Shown one piece after another: positions 44,336 through 55,759 of a stretch of DNA of 64,000 nt (positions are counted from its first letter, which is position 1; every line of letters starts with the position of its first letter). The notes under the pieces are model-generated. The model was not told where the DNA came from. It did not search any database and worked only from the letters and a program-made list of their open reading frames with translations. The stretch is taken from NCBI GenBank assembly GCA_000827495.1, contig KN817523.1, positions 734,557 to 798,556 on the forward strand, given 5' to 3'. The translations under genes were made by a program, and so were the position numbers. This stretch comes from Hypholoma sublateritium FD-334 SS-4. Its lineage: Eukaryota; Basidiomycota; Agaricomycetes; Agaricales; Strophariaceae.

Positions 44336-46279
44336 ATGCCGTCGACTCGCATATTCTCCCTTATTATAGGAATCGATAACTACAAATCTGGACACATATG
44401 GAATTTACATGCCTGTGTCGAAGATGCGAAGAGAATGAAGAAGTGGTTGCTTGAGCAATTCAGCGTTCCTAGCGACCAAATTTGCCTGTTGTTAGACAGT
44501 CGGGCCACCAAAAGCAATATCGAGAATGCATTTATGGAACACCTTGTCAATAATTCCTCCATCGATCCCGGAGATGCGATACTCATATATTTTGCTGGAC
44601 ATGGTAGCTCTATGCTCGCCCCTTCGGAATGGTATAATGCTGAGGTGAAAGCAGAGATGGTCGAGGTCCTTTGCCCATATGATCACGACACCAAAGCTGC
44701 CCAAGGACGAGTCGCCGGAATTTCTGACCGTTCTTTTCACGCCATGATACAAGATCTAGCCAATCGCAAAGGCAATAACATCACTGTTGTCCTTGACTGC
44801 TGCTTTTCGCCTTTCCAAACGCCAGCAAATATATTGCAGCGCTCTACGACACGGTGGTCCAAAACCACCAGAGCCGAACCCGACGATCTATACCGAGGCC
44901 TTTGGCCCTCGGCTCGAGAGAAACCTCAAGAAGCTCCATTAGGGTTTTCCCAGTTAACGCCATCCCATATCGTTTTGCTAGCGGCCTCTCCAGGACAAAG
45001 GTGCATTGAGCACAAAGACGGTGGTCGATTCACGACAAACTTTCTCCATACTATGTCTGGTCTTCCACTACATCGCACCTCTTACGTGCAATTGATTGAA
45101 CATCTTCAACAATTGAATGAAGGGGCCCACACGTGCATCTGTGCTGGCAAATACCGAGACAGGATCCTCTTCGACTGCGTCCCATTCCTCACCAACAGTC
45201 ACTTCCTACCCGCCAGCCTCGATGAAAAGACTGGATTGATCAAAATCATTATAGGTGCTGTCCACGGCATTGTAGAAGGAACCGAACTCTCCTTGCATCT
45301 CCACAACTACCACTACTCGCGGAATCCATCAATAGCCACAGTTATTGTCTCCGATGTTCAAGCTTCATGGTGTTTTGCTCGTTACAAATCGCGGCCTGAA
45401 ACTCTTCCAGCTCTCTTTTGGGCTCAACTGGCTAAATGGAACAACCGATGTCCTTTTCGAGTCCATCTCGAGTCATCGCTCATATCTTTTTTTCGGACGT
45501 GGAAACTTCGGAAAGCCCTTCCCACAAATCCCAGCACTGGTCCTGCCAAAAATCGACTTCAAGTCCTCAGAGTGAAGCAGCAAGTTCTGGCCGACATTTC
45601 CTTATCGGTCGAGGGAAATCATGTTGCCGTAACTCAGCACACACTTCCCCAGCCGGACACTCGTACGGTTCACATCCACTCCAAGAACCCTATCGACGTG
45701 ATTGACGATGCCGCACGTTTCAACATGCATCTGTTGCGAAATAATATTGATAAACCTCTTCACAACCTCATTGATATGGAAATATGGCGCATAGACCGTC
45801 ATTCATGGCTGAGAATTAGCGGCAACCACTTGAAAAACGGAATGGCAATAATTCCGCAAGACGATAGCGCAGTATACCAAATCAATCTACGCAATAAATC
45901 CAATATCGATATTTGGCCATCGGTATTATACATGGATCCCAGTCAATACGAGATATCCACAGCATATTCCTCTGCCTCCTGCCAAGAGCCTCCCTTGCGT
46001 AGCCGGGGGTCGTTTAACATTGGTTCGGGGGAGCCTGGGTCGGAAGCGCTGACATTTCCTCTTGACGATCATTCTTCTATTGTTTTTATGAAGTTATTCT
46101 TCTCCTCCGTTCCTGTTTCAATGTCAATTCTAGAGCAATGCTCTTTCTCTCCTTCAAGAAACAACGGCCCGCGCTGCGTTTTCGATGTCCCTTCTTGCTT
46201 GAGATCCGATACGCCCAATGTTGTATGGGATACGACGTTGGTTCCACTTGTGCTTGTCAGACAAGAATCTTGTTTATAA
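44336..46279 (+). CDS. Caspase-fold (peptidase C14-like) protein
   Basis: The intronless gene encodes 647 residues from the chosen ATG (MPSTRIFSLIIGIDNYK); an in-frame ATG 63 bases earlier is possible. The caspase/metacaspase-like fold spans about residues 5-270. The catalytic His motif is YFAGHGS (His89) and the Cys region is VVLDCCFSPFQT (Cys155/Cys156). Family members usually read D-x-C-H-S-G, so the residues after Cys156 are altered to F-S-P, and activity is uncertain. HIVLLAASPGQRC matches the substrate-pocket strand. A C-terminal region of roughly 370 residues has no domain I know. Such single-exon caspase-domain proteins are common and variable in Agaricomycetes; roles in heterokaryon or cell-death responses are speculative. 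Confidence 0.82.
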   Translation: MPSTRIFSLIIGIDNYKSGHIWNLHACVEDAKRMKKWLLEQFSVPSDQICLLLDSRATKSNIENAFMEHLVNNSSIDPGDAILIYFAGHGSSMLAPSEWYNAEVKAEMVEVLCPYDHDTKAAQGRVAGISDRSFHAMIQDLANRKGNNITVVLDCCFSPFQTPANILQRSTTRWSKTTRAEPDDLYRGLWPSAREKPQEAPLGFSQLTPSHIVLLAASPGQRCIEHKDGGRFTTNFLHTMSGLPLHRTSYVQLIEHLQQLNEGAHTCICAGKYRDRILFDCVPFLTNSHFLPASLDEKTGLIKIIIGAVHGIVEGTELSLHLHNYHYSRNPSIATVIVSDVQASWCFARYKSRPETLPALFWAQLAKWNNRCPFRVHLESSLISFFRTWKLRKALPTNPSTGPAKNRLQVLRVKQQVLADISLSVEGNHVAVTQHTLPQPDTRTVHIHSKNPIDVIDDAARFNMHLLRNNIDKPLHNLIDMEIWRIDRHSWLRISGNHLKNGMAIIPQDDSAVYQINLRNKSNIDIWPSVLYMDPSQYEISTAYSSASCQEPPLRSRGSFNIGSGEPGSEALTFPLDDHSSIVFMKLFFSSVPVSMSILEQCSFSPSRNNGPRCVFDVPSCLRSDTPNVVWDTTLVPLVLVRQESCL

Positions 46280-46908
46280 CGTCTGGTACTGAGTCTTGAG
46301 TCTTGACTCAGTAAGTAGTAGTACTTGAGATTGGCTTGAGAACCGCTTGAATAGAATTTTGAGTGACAACGGTTATTTTATAAACATAAATTCCAAATTT
46401 ACGTTATCAACACTACATACGCCTCAGCTTTAGAGCAAGCTGGCCGCAGGTCCATTGGCAGTCGGGAGTCGGGATCGGGGACTCGTTCCCGGAGTCCCCA
46501 TTCCGGACTCAACACGCTTTGAGTCACATCACGTGTATGTTGCGCGTTTATTACTTGCGTGACACGTTGATCCCGCCTCATTTGTACTACTTAAACTCGA
46601 AACTGGCTCGAAACCAACTCAAAACTCACACAAGATATAGATGCCTCCGAGCGATATATGATTTCCCTATAGCTCAACTTACTAGATAGCCGCCTACAAG
46701 ATACAGATATCAGTGTCTACCACTAGCCAGCTTGAACAAGTGGAAGTTTGAACAAGTTGTGAACAAGCTGTGAACAACTTTGGAAGAATCTCTACTTAAT
46801 TAACAACTTTGAAACCCGCTATTGGACTACACCACCGTTTCCATTGCCTCAAATTTTCCAGAAAAGCTATACTGTGCTCGAAAGACTCAATACCGATTTC
46901 AGTTGTTG
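46280..46908. other. Intergenic, polymerase kappa upstream region with inverted repeats
   Basis: There is no gene here. Repeated TTGAG/CTCAA words and short inverted repeats occur: GAGTCTTGACTC (46298-46309), AGTAGTAC (46317-46324) matched by GTACTACT (46584-46591), and a hairpin GGGGACTC/GAGTCCCC (46477-46499). The right part must hold the polymerase kappa promoter. Confidence 0.5.
46477..46499. repeat. Perfect 8-bp hairpin
   Basis: GGGGACTC and GAGTCCCC are separated by seven bases. The hairpin lies inside a stretch flanked by weak inverted repeats and could be part of a miniature element or a chance structure. Confidence 0.4.
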
Positions 46909-49729
46909 ATGATGGAGTCTAATTCTCCAAAAGACACGCTCGTCCGGTCACAAGAGACGGAAAGCTTGGTCAAGAGACTTGCTGGCCCATCTTCTGGTAA
47001 AGCTGGGTTCGTCCTGTCCTTGCATATTTATTCGCTCTCAGAATCTCAAGTGACAGTTTAGGCTTGCAAAGGACCAGACAGAAATAAACCGTATTATATC
47101 AGACGCTTCCAAAGGATCCAAATTCTATGAAGTAGGCTCCACTTGGACAATATCCAAGCAATAGCTCAGCTCACCCCCTAGTAGAACGAGAAGAAGAAAG
47201 ATAAAGAAGTGACGGTGCGCATCGAGAAAATACTGAAGTATAAAGAGGAAGCGTTTAAGAACCTCGATGTTGGTATGTTCTGCATCACTCCCGATACCAC
47301 GTTGCGTCTCTTGAACTTCTGTAGCGAAAGTTGAAGCTTCTATGGATCATTTAGTAAGAAAACATATACCTGACTATGCCATCTCGCTTATATGACTCGT
47401 TAGATAGAACAACTGGAAGAACAAAGAGATCTCACACAACTTATTGTACACGTGGATATGGATGCATTCTTCGCGGTCAGTGAACTATCGTCGGCGATGA
47501 GGAATTTGACTAATTGTAGACACAGAACGTCGAGTTGTTGGACAATCCCTCTCTGGCCGGAAAAACTTTTGCCGTGGTGCGAAAACCTGCTTTGACTAGT
47601 TTAGGGTACTAATATTTTTCCTCCAGGTTGGGAAAGGTGTTTTGACAACTGCTTCATATGAGGCCAGAAAGTTTGGAGTACGTTCTGGGATGGCAGGTAG
47701 CGTTAAATTCCCCGTCTGCTACAACGTCAATGGCGATGACATCTAGTCAGCCTTCATTGCGAAGAAATTGTGTCCTCATCTGATATTGGTGGAAAATCGG
47801 CATTGGAGATACTCTGAAATATCAGACCAGATCATGGGGATATTTCACAGATATGACCCCGACATGTGCCCTGCCGGCTGCGACGAAGGATATCTCAAGT
47901 ATGTGGCATTCTATTTGATTTGTTAACATACTTACGAATTGTACGCCGCCAGTATCACAGCTTATTGTGAGGAACATGCAATGACAGCAGAAGAATGCGT
48001 GCGAGAAATACGAGAGACTGTCTTCCGCGAAACAAAGTTAACAGTGAGTGCCGGGATTGCACCTAATAAGGTACGACATTCTTCCGGTCGTTCCTCCACA
48101 ACATCCCCCCCGCTGACGTCAAGTCCAAGATGCTAGCAAAAGTATGTCATTAATCTTTACATACTTAATTCCATGTTTGAAACCTAGCTTTCTCAGATCT
48201 GTTCCGACAAAGTTCGCTCTAACATATCCTTTCTCACTTTATGCAAGCACTGATGTATAACTTCATTCAGAACAAACCCAATGGCCAATACCAACTCGAT
48301 TTCGATGCAAAGGCCATCAAAGCGTTCACACATGACCTTCCAATCCGCAAAGTGCCTGGCATAGGTCGGGTGAGCGAGAGGCTATTAGAAGCAATCGGTA
48401 TCAAGGCAAGTCCTTAAATCCAGGTGTCGCATGTAAAGGCATTGAATTGATTGTATACTTAGACCTGTGGAGATATCTACACCCAAAGAGCAGTAATCTC
48501 AATCATGGACAAACAATTCGGACTCGTATATCTGCTGCGAACCTATCTCGGGATATCTTCTAATACCGTCCAGGCACACACACGGGAAGAGAGGAAAAGC
48601 ATTGGGGCTGAACGGTGGCTATGTGTGCATCCCGTACTGCAGGGTCATGACTGACGCCGCCTACAGGACATTTTCCACGCTGCACAAACTCGATGATATT
48701 CTCGCCAAACTGGACGAAGTCGCAGCAGAACTTGAAAAAGATATGCAGGAAGATGGTTGGGTGGGACGCACGATTACTTTAAAATACAAACTTGATACGT
48801 ATCGAGGTATGCACAGCTGCGTCGCACGTTTTCAGAATTCAATCCTTATTAATCTGTCAGTGTTTACGCGTGCCAAATCCGTCGATCACTGGGTTTCAAA
48901 GAAGGAGGAACTCTACGCTGTACGTCAAATGATTCATTCGTCGCACCTCACGAATATTAATATACTTTTAGATTGGCAAAGACCTGCTCCTCCCTGAATG
49001 TCCTTTGAGGCTCAGGCTGATCGGGTTGAGAGTAACAAAACTAAAGGATCTTAGGGATACCGGTCACTCTGGAATCAAGCGTGTAGGAATCTCGTCGCTC
49101 GGCTCAAACAACTGGCTGATCTTGGAACACAGTTTTTCGAATCTGCAAAAGACAGCAGCCCAAGGAAGAGACAAAGGACGGAAGCTGAAGAACACGAAGA
49201 ATTTATGGAAGAAAATATGCTAGGCTTCGACGAGCATGATGAGATCGACGATATCGACTGCGGCGAAGATGGCGGTGACGAAGTTACCGATATAACTGAT
49301 CTGCAGGAGCAAAATACCTGCCAGAAGCCTATATCGGGAGTTCGTCGACCCCCTAACTCAGCGGGTAATGCTGCAGCATCGTCAAGCAAGGTCCAAACAC
49401 CGGTAAAACCCAGGAGAAATAGCGCAGCTGGTGATTTACATCTAGGTGTAAAACACGAACTCATGAAATCAGCAGTGGTCGAGCAGGCCGAAACGCACCA
49501 ATGCCCTGTCTGTGGAAAAACATTGGAAACCGATAACCAGGGACTCAATGCCCATGTTGACTTTTGCCTGAGCCGAGGAGCTATCCTAGAAGCACAGGTG
49601 GAGGCAAGCCATGCACCTGCTGCGCCAAAGAAATTTACTGGCTGGCCAAAGCCTGAGTCTGTCAAGAAAGACGAAGCGCAAAAGACAACGCGGAATCAGG
49701 GGAAACCGACATCAAAACGAGGGAAATGA
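46909..49729 (+). CDS. Y-family DNA polymerase kappa (DinB-like)
   Basis: Polymerase kappa bypasses bulky minor-groove lesions in DNA. The N-terminal clasp follows MMESNSPKDTLV. The palm starts with HVDMDAFFA (catalytic Asp), then GKGVLTTASYEARKFGVRSG and SAGIAPNKMLAKICSD across several short introns. The helix-hairpin-helix is IRKVPGIGRVSERLLEAIGI, and the little-finger part includes EERKSIGAERTFS and ECPLRLRLIGLRVTKLKDL. At the C-terminus a Rad18-type UBZ ubiquitin-binding zinc finger reads QCPVCGKTL...HVDFC (CX2C...HX3C), about 49497-49570. It suggests recruitment to ubiquitinated PCNA. Introns number about twelve. The stop TGA follows SKRGK, and the gene converges with the RraA-like gene 113 bp away. 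The ATG pair at 46909/46912 is the likely start. Confidence 0.9.
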
Positions 49730-49842
49730 ATGTCGTGAGTTATGCTTACACTTAATACACTTTACATTAACATTTGTTCAGGTGCATAGATGACTTCAAT
49801 TGTATTTCTAGTAATTATAATGGTTACTGCACATAAAGCGCT

Positions 49843-50641
49843 CTACTTTCCTCTATGGAGCTTGAAAGACCGTTGGACGCCCTTTCCTGCCTTTATGTCG
49901 TCCATGCATAACGCGTCTATTGCTCTTCCTTTAGTAGCCAACTCGATTACCTGTGACTCTAAGCTGCGCGGAACGCATACCACGCCGTCTTCATCCGCAA
50001 CCATCCAATCGCCCGGATGGATGGTAACGGGTGGGAAGCTGTCTGCGCCGAGGCCCTGAGGCAATATCGTGACAGGTACATTGACAGCGGACGGCCTTGT
50101 AAAAGGCGATTGACCAAGTGTCGAGTGCCCACGAGAGAAGACTGGGAAACCAAGGGCACGGTGCTCGGCGAGGTCTCTGCAGCGACCAGATATGATTACG
50201 CCGGTCGCACCGCGCGCCTGGACTCCAGCAGTCATGAGCCCTCCCCAGACGGCATTTTTAGTCTCTGCCTTCCATCAAGTACAGTGTTAATCAGCGGACT
50301 TAGAACGGTCGAATAGGCAACAGCAACGAACCAGGAGGTGCATCAATGACAACGACGGAGCCTGCAGGCGCCGTGTCGACAAAGTGCTCTGTGAGCTTGG
50401 GTGACGAGGTGTCTGAGCCGGGTACCATTTTGACTGTGTACGCTGGGCTGCATATCCTGAGATCGGAGCTGGTGGTCGGGGAGATCATATGAATGTCCGG
50501 GATGTAGCCGCCATGGGCCACTTTGAGCTTGATCAGAGCATCTGAGATTTCGCAGGTTGAGAAAGTGGAGAGGACAGAGGCGGTAGTGATTCCCGACATT
50601 TGGTTAACGAGTGGCCTGAGTCTGGCAAGCGTGCGGTTCAT
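49843..50641 (-). CDS. RraA-like / HMG aldolase family protein
   Basis: Members of this family include 4-hydroxy-4-methyl-2-oxoglutarate aldolase and bacterial RraA, once annotated as dimethylmenaquinone methyltransferase. Two exons give about 240 residues. The first has STCEISDALIKLKVAHGGYI and ends VVVIDAPP; the second continues KNAVWGGLMTAGVQARGATG, then the metal/substrate loop VIISGRCRDLAEHRALGFPV and GDWMVADEDGVVCVPRSL. The GRCRD pattern (usually GxxRD) holds the Arg and Asp of the active site, so an aldolase or decarboxylase-type reaction with a divalent metal is likely; the natural substrate in fungi is unknown. Its start is 176 bp from the divergent Gyp1-like gene, implying a compact shared promoter. 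Confidence 0.87.
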
Positions 50642-50817
50642 GAAGAAGGGTCAGTGTTACTGTCGGCGGCGGCTATGTACCTCGCGATGGTTAGGGATAG
50701 ATAAGATAAGATAAAGATACCTCACGTGTAATGACTGCACAGAGGCGCCGCCGTGCCTCCTCCGCTTGATGCAGCGTCCAACGCCGCTTGTTGTTGGCAA
50801 TTACGCACTTCCCTAAT

Positions 50818-52912
50818 ATGAATCCTCGTTCCCCGCCTGCGCGCCCCCATATTGGCATAAATCTCTCCCACTTCTCAGCAACCGCCGAGTGGGGCGAGGA
50901 CGACGCATGGGACAGCGCCTCAGATTCAGAGTCCCCCCGCCAATCAACGTTGACAACATCATGGAACCGGCCGTCTGCATCGTCATCAACGGCGCCTAAA
51001 GCAGTCCCGCGCCGACCATCCAACGCCTCGTCATCCACCCTTGCATTCTCGTATACCCATCTACAAGCGCCCAGTTCTTATCCTCCCAAGCAGGAACTCG
51101 GATCCGCGGAACCACCCAAGAACGGCTGGACCATTGTGCGCACATCGAATAGTAGGCAGGGGAGTCAAAACACGCGTGATGAAGGATCGGTCCAGAAGAG
51201 TCCTGAATTTGAAGGCGACTCGGGAGATATGGATGTGGAGGGCGATATGATCCTGGGCGATCTCGAGCCCGAAACGAACTCCACAAAACCTAGTGCTGCG
51301 GGAAGCCCCCCCAATTCCAAATCAAAGCCCGCTACGACCACCTTCCGGCCGGATATCGACGAAATCGTCAATGGTATTTTGTATTTCTACTCTCTTGCTT
51401 CCATGGCTCATCAGCTTGGTTGGACTACAGATCCGCTGAACGGCATACGAAATCGGAGTCGGCGCAGGGACCCTTCTCCAGCGCCTATCAAAAGTTCCAA
51501 CAATAACGACTCAAAAGTACCGACGCATGTACGCGAGAAATCTGAAAAACTCATGCGCGAGAGGTCAATTAAGACGAACCGAAAACACAAGTTCGTTGAG
51601 TGCTTATCCTGTCCAGACGTTAACATTGGTGTGTGCGCGCTTCAAATTCAAAGTGCATACTGACAATACAATCAGCCGAGTTACGAAAGCTTGCCTGGGC
51701 TGGAATTCCAGGCGATTTGCGGCCAATGGCCTGGCAATTACTACTCGTTAGTCTTCCAAATTCAGTACCACTGATGAATTAATATATCCGCATCTTCTAG
51801 GGATACCTTCCTCTTCCTGACCCTCTCCGTTCAACTACCCTAGCAAGAAAACGAGGCGAATATCAGAATATGGTTGATCTTGCCTTCGCCCGCGGAAAAG
51901 AGGGCCTCGATCAACAAATATGGCATCAGATAGAAATCGACGTCCCTAGAACGAGACCCGGCGTCAAACTTTGGATGCAAGTAACCACTCAACGGGTAAG
52001 AACGCCTGTTCTTATTTTCTCTGCTACGTTCTGAGCAATATTATACAGAGTTTAGAGCGCATTCTCTATGTCTGGGCGATCCGGCACCCAGCCAGTGGCT
52101 ACGTGCAAGGCATCAACGATCTCGTAACACCATTCTTCCAAGTCTTCCTCTCGGCCTACATAGGTAAATACGTATCGAGCAGTCCATTCATCCGCTTATT
52201 TAGAATCAAATTGCAGACTCTGACCCGGAGGAGTTCGACACGTTTCTGCTTCCTCCGCATGTATTGGCCGCCGTTGAGGCTGACTCCTTCTGGTGTCTCT
52301 CCCGTCTCCTTGATGGTATTCAGGACAATTACATTTTCGCGCAACCTGGAATCCAAAGAAGCGTAAGAAGAATGGCTGAGCTTGTCGCGCGTATTGATGG
52401 TTTGTATATCCTTGACGTCTAACTATACTCTTACTGATTCTGGTCTCCTCGTAGCGCCTCTCGCTGCACATTTAGAATCAGAAAATGTTGAATTTATGCA
52501 GTTCGCCTTCCGCTGGATGAATTGTTTGCTTATGCGGGAAATCAGCGTGCAAAATACCATTCGGATGTGGGATACTTATCTTGTGCGTAAATCGCCTGCA
52601 GGGATGCTTCTGGCTAATCCTGTTATGCAGGCTGAAGGCCCAGATGCGTTTTCACAATTCCATCTGTATGTCTGCTCCGCCTTCCTAGTAAGATGGAGTG
52701 AGAAACTACGCAAAATGGATTTCCAGGTCTGTGCCAAATGCTATTAACTGCAATATATACTCAAATGTGAGAATATCCAGGGCATCATCATGTTCCTGCA
52801 GTCTTTGCCCACCCAGGACTGGGGTGACCATGAGATCGAAATGCTCTTGAGCGAGGCATTTGTGCTCAACTCAATATGGCAAAATGCGCAAAGTCACTTC
52901 AGCGGGAAATAA
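50818..52912 (+). CDS. GYP1: TBC-domain Rab GTPase-activating protein, Gyp1/TBC1D22 type
   Basis: The TBC domain stimulates GTP hydrolysis by Rab GTPases at the Golgi in yeast Gyp1. The N-terminal 200 or so residues are disordered and acidic (GEDDAWDSASDSESP). The TBC domain starts AELRKLAWAGIPGDLRPMAW and continues QIEIDVPRTRPGVKL, whose IxxDxxR arginine finger is present, then GYVQGINDLVTPFF with the YxQ glutamine finger. Further marks are FDTFLLPPHVLAAVEADSFW and EFMQFAFRWMNCLLMREISV, and the C-terminus WGDHEIEMLLSEAFVLNSIW. Both catalytic fingers are intact, so it should be active. Six or so introns are spliced. The start at 50818 opens MNPRSPPARPHIG; ten upstream in-frame codons are less likely. 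Confidence 0.92.
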
Positions 52913-53051
52913 TTTTGTCAGTGTATTATTATAAGGGGTAAATTTACAGTAAAAACCAATGGCAGGCATACAAATAGTAAGCCGTGTGCAGGCGGGGTAA
53001 GAGTTGTCAAACGATAAATCCACGAGATTGGGGTATCTGCAACAATTTTGC

Positions 53052-55198
53052 CTAGACTGCTGCTATTTCGCTATCGAGTGCTTCCTTGAGATTTTTTGCA
53101 TCAACTTCATTTGCTAGCCGGATACTGTAGGTGACGGGAGCACCATCTTCATGGCCGATGAAGCTCAGTGCTGACTTGTTCTGCGTGGGCTTTAAAGCCG
53201 AATAGATTTTGAAGTTCTACAAAGTACCAGATCAGGTGATGTCAAATCGGGAATAACAAAGAGGGGTGACTTACGACGATGACTTTGCCGTTTGTGCTAT
53301 TGCGCAAAAGGATTCTGCGAGCATCAGTTTCCTTGTCTTTTTTCAATCGCAGAATACCTGAAGAAATAAATTAAGCATCATATTCCCAGAGATAAGAGTG
53401 GACTGACCTGTTCCTAGTTGTAGCCATTTAGCCGCGCCTTCCGCATCCTTGGACAGCTTGAAAGCTTTAGCTTTAATTGCATAAACAGTCTGTTCATTTT
53501 CTTCGCCTGCGCCTTCCTCATCAAGAGGATTCGCAGCAAGGAGGCCCGGGGTCACAGGATCCCCCTCAGCAGCGGGCGTATCGCGTCCGGAGTCCTCTGC
53601 TTCCGCCGCGTTTTCGTCCGTCGACGCCTTTGCATCAGTTTTTCCAAAGACGCTAGTTGACGATGACGAGCTGCCAAACGTTCCCCCTCCAAAAATATTG
53701 CTACTCGGTGCTGGCTTGGAGGTAGCAGAGGTGGAGAAGAAGCTGGGCATCGCAGAGGCCGACTTCTCTGGCACGCTGAACGGGTTTGATGATGCACTGC
53801 TCTCAGGTTTGTCTACGGGTTTCCCGAAGATGCTGCCTGTGCTCGTCGCTCCAAATGGGTTGGAAGGGGATTTGTTGGCTGTAATTGCGCTGGATCCGAA
53901 AGAGCCGAACAAAGATGGAGCCGTGCTACTTGAGCTCGACGAGGAACCGAAACCAAAGGATGGAACCGCGGCTGTTGCGGCGCCACTAGGAGTCGAAGTA
54001 CCGAAGGTGAAGCCAGTGCTCTTGGGTTCAGATGGGAGAGTGAAGGCGCTTGGGGTAGTAGAGGAACCGAAAACGGAGGGAGAAGGTTTGAAGCCGGAGG
54101 AACTAGGCCCATTTGAGGACGGAGCTGCAGTATTGCTGGACGGAGAGGCAGCTGCGGGGAGTTTGAAACCACCAAACCCAGAAAATGTCGGAGGAGGTGC
54201 AGGCATAGCAGGCACAGCAGGTTTTTCGGCTGGCGGAGTCGTTGGGATAAGTACTGGTTTCGACGAGGGTCTACTGGTAGTAGATGCATCTCCAAAGTCT
54301 GCCTGCACTTTCGTTCGGAAAGACTTATATTTTTCTAATGCGCTTGTCAGGTCCACATATGGGTCGTCTTGCACAAATTTTGTGATCGACGATACAAGGG
54401 ACGTGTTCAATCCGCGCAGATCCTTATAGAACTTCGCTGTGTTGGATTCTTCTGCAATTTTTCCCGGGCTTGAAACAGTTGGGGGCGGTGGCGCGGGCGA
54501 AGAAGGGCCAAACGCGCTGGGACTTGAGTTGCTCAATATTGAAGCGAATGTCTTCGAAGTGGCGGTAGGTTCAGAAGATGGCTTTGAGGCAAATGGTGAT
54601 GAGAATAATGAGGAAGAGAACGCATTCTGGGTGACAATATCAGCACACTATTCACACCACCAACGATATAACATACGTTCGCTGCAGAAGTACCTAAGTT
54701 AGTGCTATCTGGGGTACTGGATTTGGGCGCGAAACCCGCAAATAATGACTGGAAGGAAAGGTTGAGATCATACAAACTTGAGCAGAATAAATAAACAAGT
54801 ACGAACAGAAGTGGGGGCGCCTCCACCGAACGGGTTGGAACTTGGTAAAGCACTCGGCCCTGAGGGCTACAGAAAATCCCATGAGTATATCAAAGGTAAA
54901 TCCACGAGTTACGCACAGTGGCCGCAGGCATAGTGAAAGCAGATTGCACGGGCTTATTCCGTGTGGGCAATGGCCGGATACTGAAAACCGTCGGTCGAGA
55001 GCTACTTTTAACACACAATTCACGTACGTTCTGCGAGCCAATTCAGCCTCGGGTGCCTTTTTCAGCCCGCGTTCCCCTCCCTGGAAAACAAACGCGTCAA
55101 TCACATTGCATCGAGTGCAACTTTGGGCATACCTCGTCGCCGCTGCCATCGTCATCGCCGCCATCCTTCGTGATCTGATTCTCTGCTTGACGTTTCAT
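53052..55198 (-). CDS. NUP2: FG nucleoporin with RanBP1-type domain (Nup2/Nup50)
   Basis: Nup2/Nup50 is a mobile nuclear-pore basket protein that binds Ran-GTP and importin-alpha and speeds cargo release. The start exon encodes MKRQAENQITKDGGDDDGSG, and after an intron GLKKAPEAELARR, the conserved importin-binding N-terminus. The central part (53.6-54.5 kb) has many FG-type repeats (FGGFK, SVFGSS, SLFGSF, NPFGATS, NIFGGGTFG) and a conserved helical stretch KFYKDLRGLNTSLVSSITKF. The C-terminal Ran-binding domain covers QTVYAIKAKAFKLSKDAEGA, KWLQLGTG, RLKKDKETDARRILLRNS, FKIYSALKPTQNKSALSF and ends LDSEIAAV. About six introns are present. Long antisense frames here are shadows of the repeats. 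Confidence 0.88.
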
Positions 55199-55759
55199 TG
55201 CTAAGGCGGAAGGGTAATTAAAGCAAACAGCTTTATAAGAGTGGATTGTCGGCGCAGTGACCGTGTTAGTTGAGGTGTCGAAAACAAAGCACAGTTGAAC
55301 TAACTACTGCAGGTGGCTGTGCTTTGCTTACCAGCAAGGCTCTTATAGTAATTGTTCAGCTTTATTGGCGAAATTCTTCTTCTTGTACTTGAGGCTCAAA
55401 CGCTTGGACACGATTCACAACATCTTTACGAGATATATAAATCAGCATTAACTTTGTTGCTGAGTGATTACAAGTCGGGGAAGTGTCCATCTTAATTCAT
55501 AATATTTCCAGCCAGTTCTCCTACTAGTGCTCAGCCAGACCTTGGCCTTGCGTGAGCGCACTCTTCGGTACTGTCACTATTATTCACCTCGCTGAACGAC
55601 TTCCATAAGTGCGACGTAATACATATAATCTGCGGTAGGTAATTTAAGGTGTAATTATCGAACCCCAGTAGAAGATCCTATCCTATAAGTTGAAACAAAG
55701 AAGTAGACAGCCGAGATACAGAGAGAAAAGCCTCCTCGAAAACCGAAATGACCCCGTAT
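55199..55759. other. Intergenic, NUP2 promoter with inverted repeat
   Basis: This lies between the Spt23/Mga2-like stop and the NUP2 start, both on the minus strand. No gene is seen. It holds a perfect 10-bp inverted repeat, CAAAGCACAG (55285-55294) and CTGTGCTTTG (55317-55326), with an outer pair TATAAGAG/CTCTTATA further out. Confidence 0.55.

Noticed and set aside
53698..54429. 243-codon plus-strand frame
   Set aside because: It is antisense to the FG-repeat part of NUP2, and its Gly/Val/Leu-rich composition mirrors those repeats.
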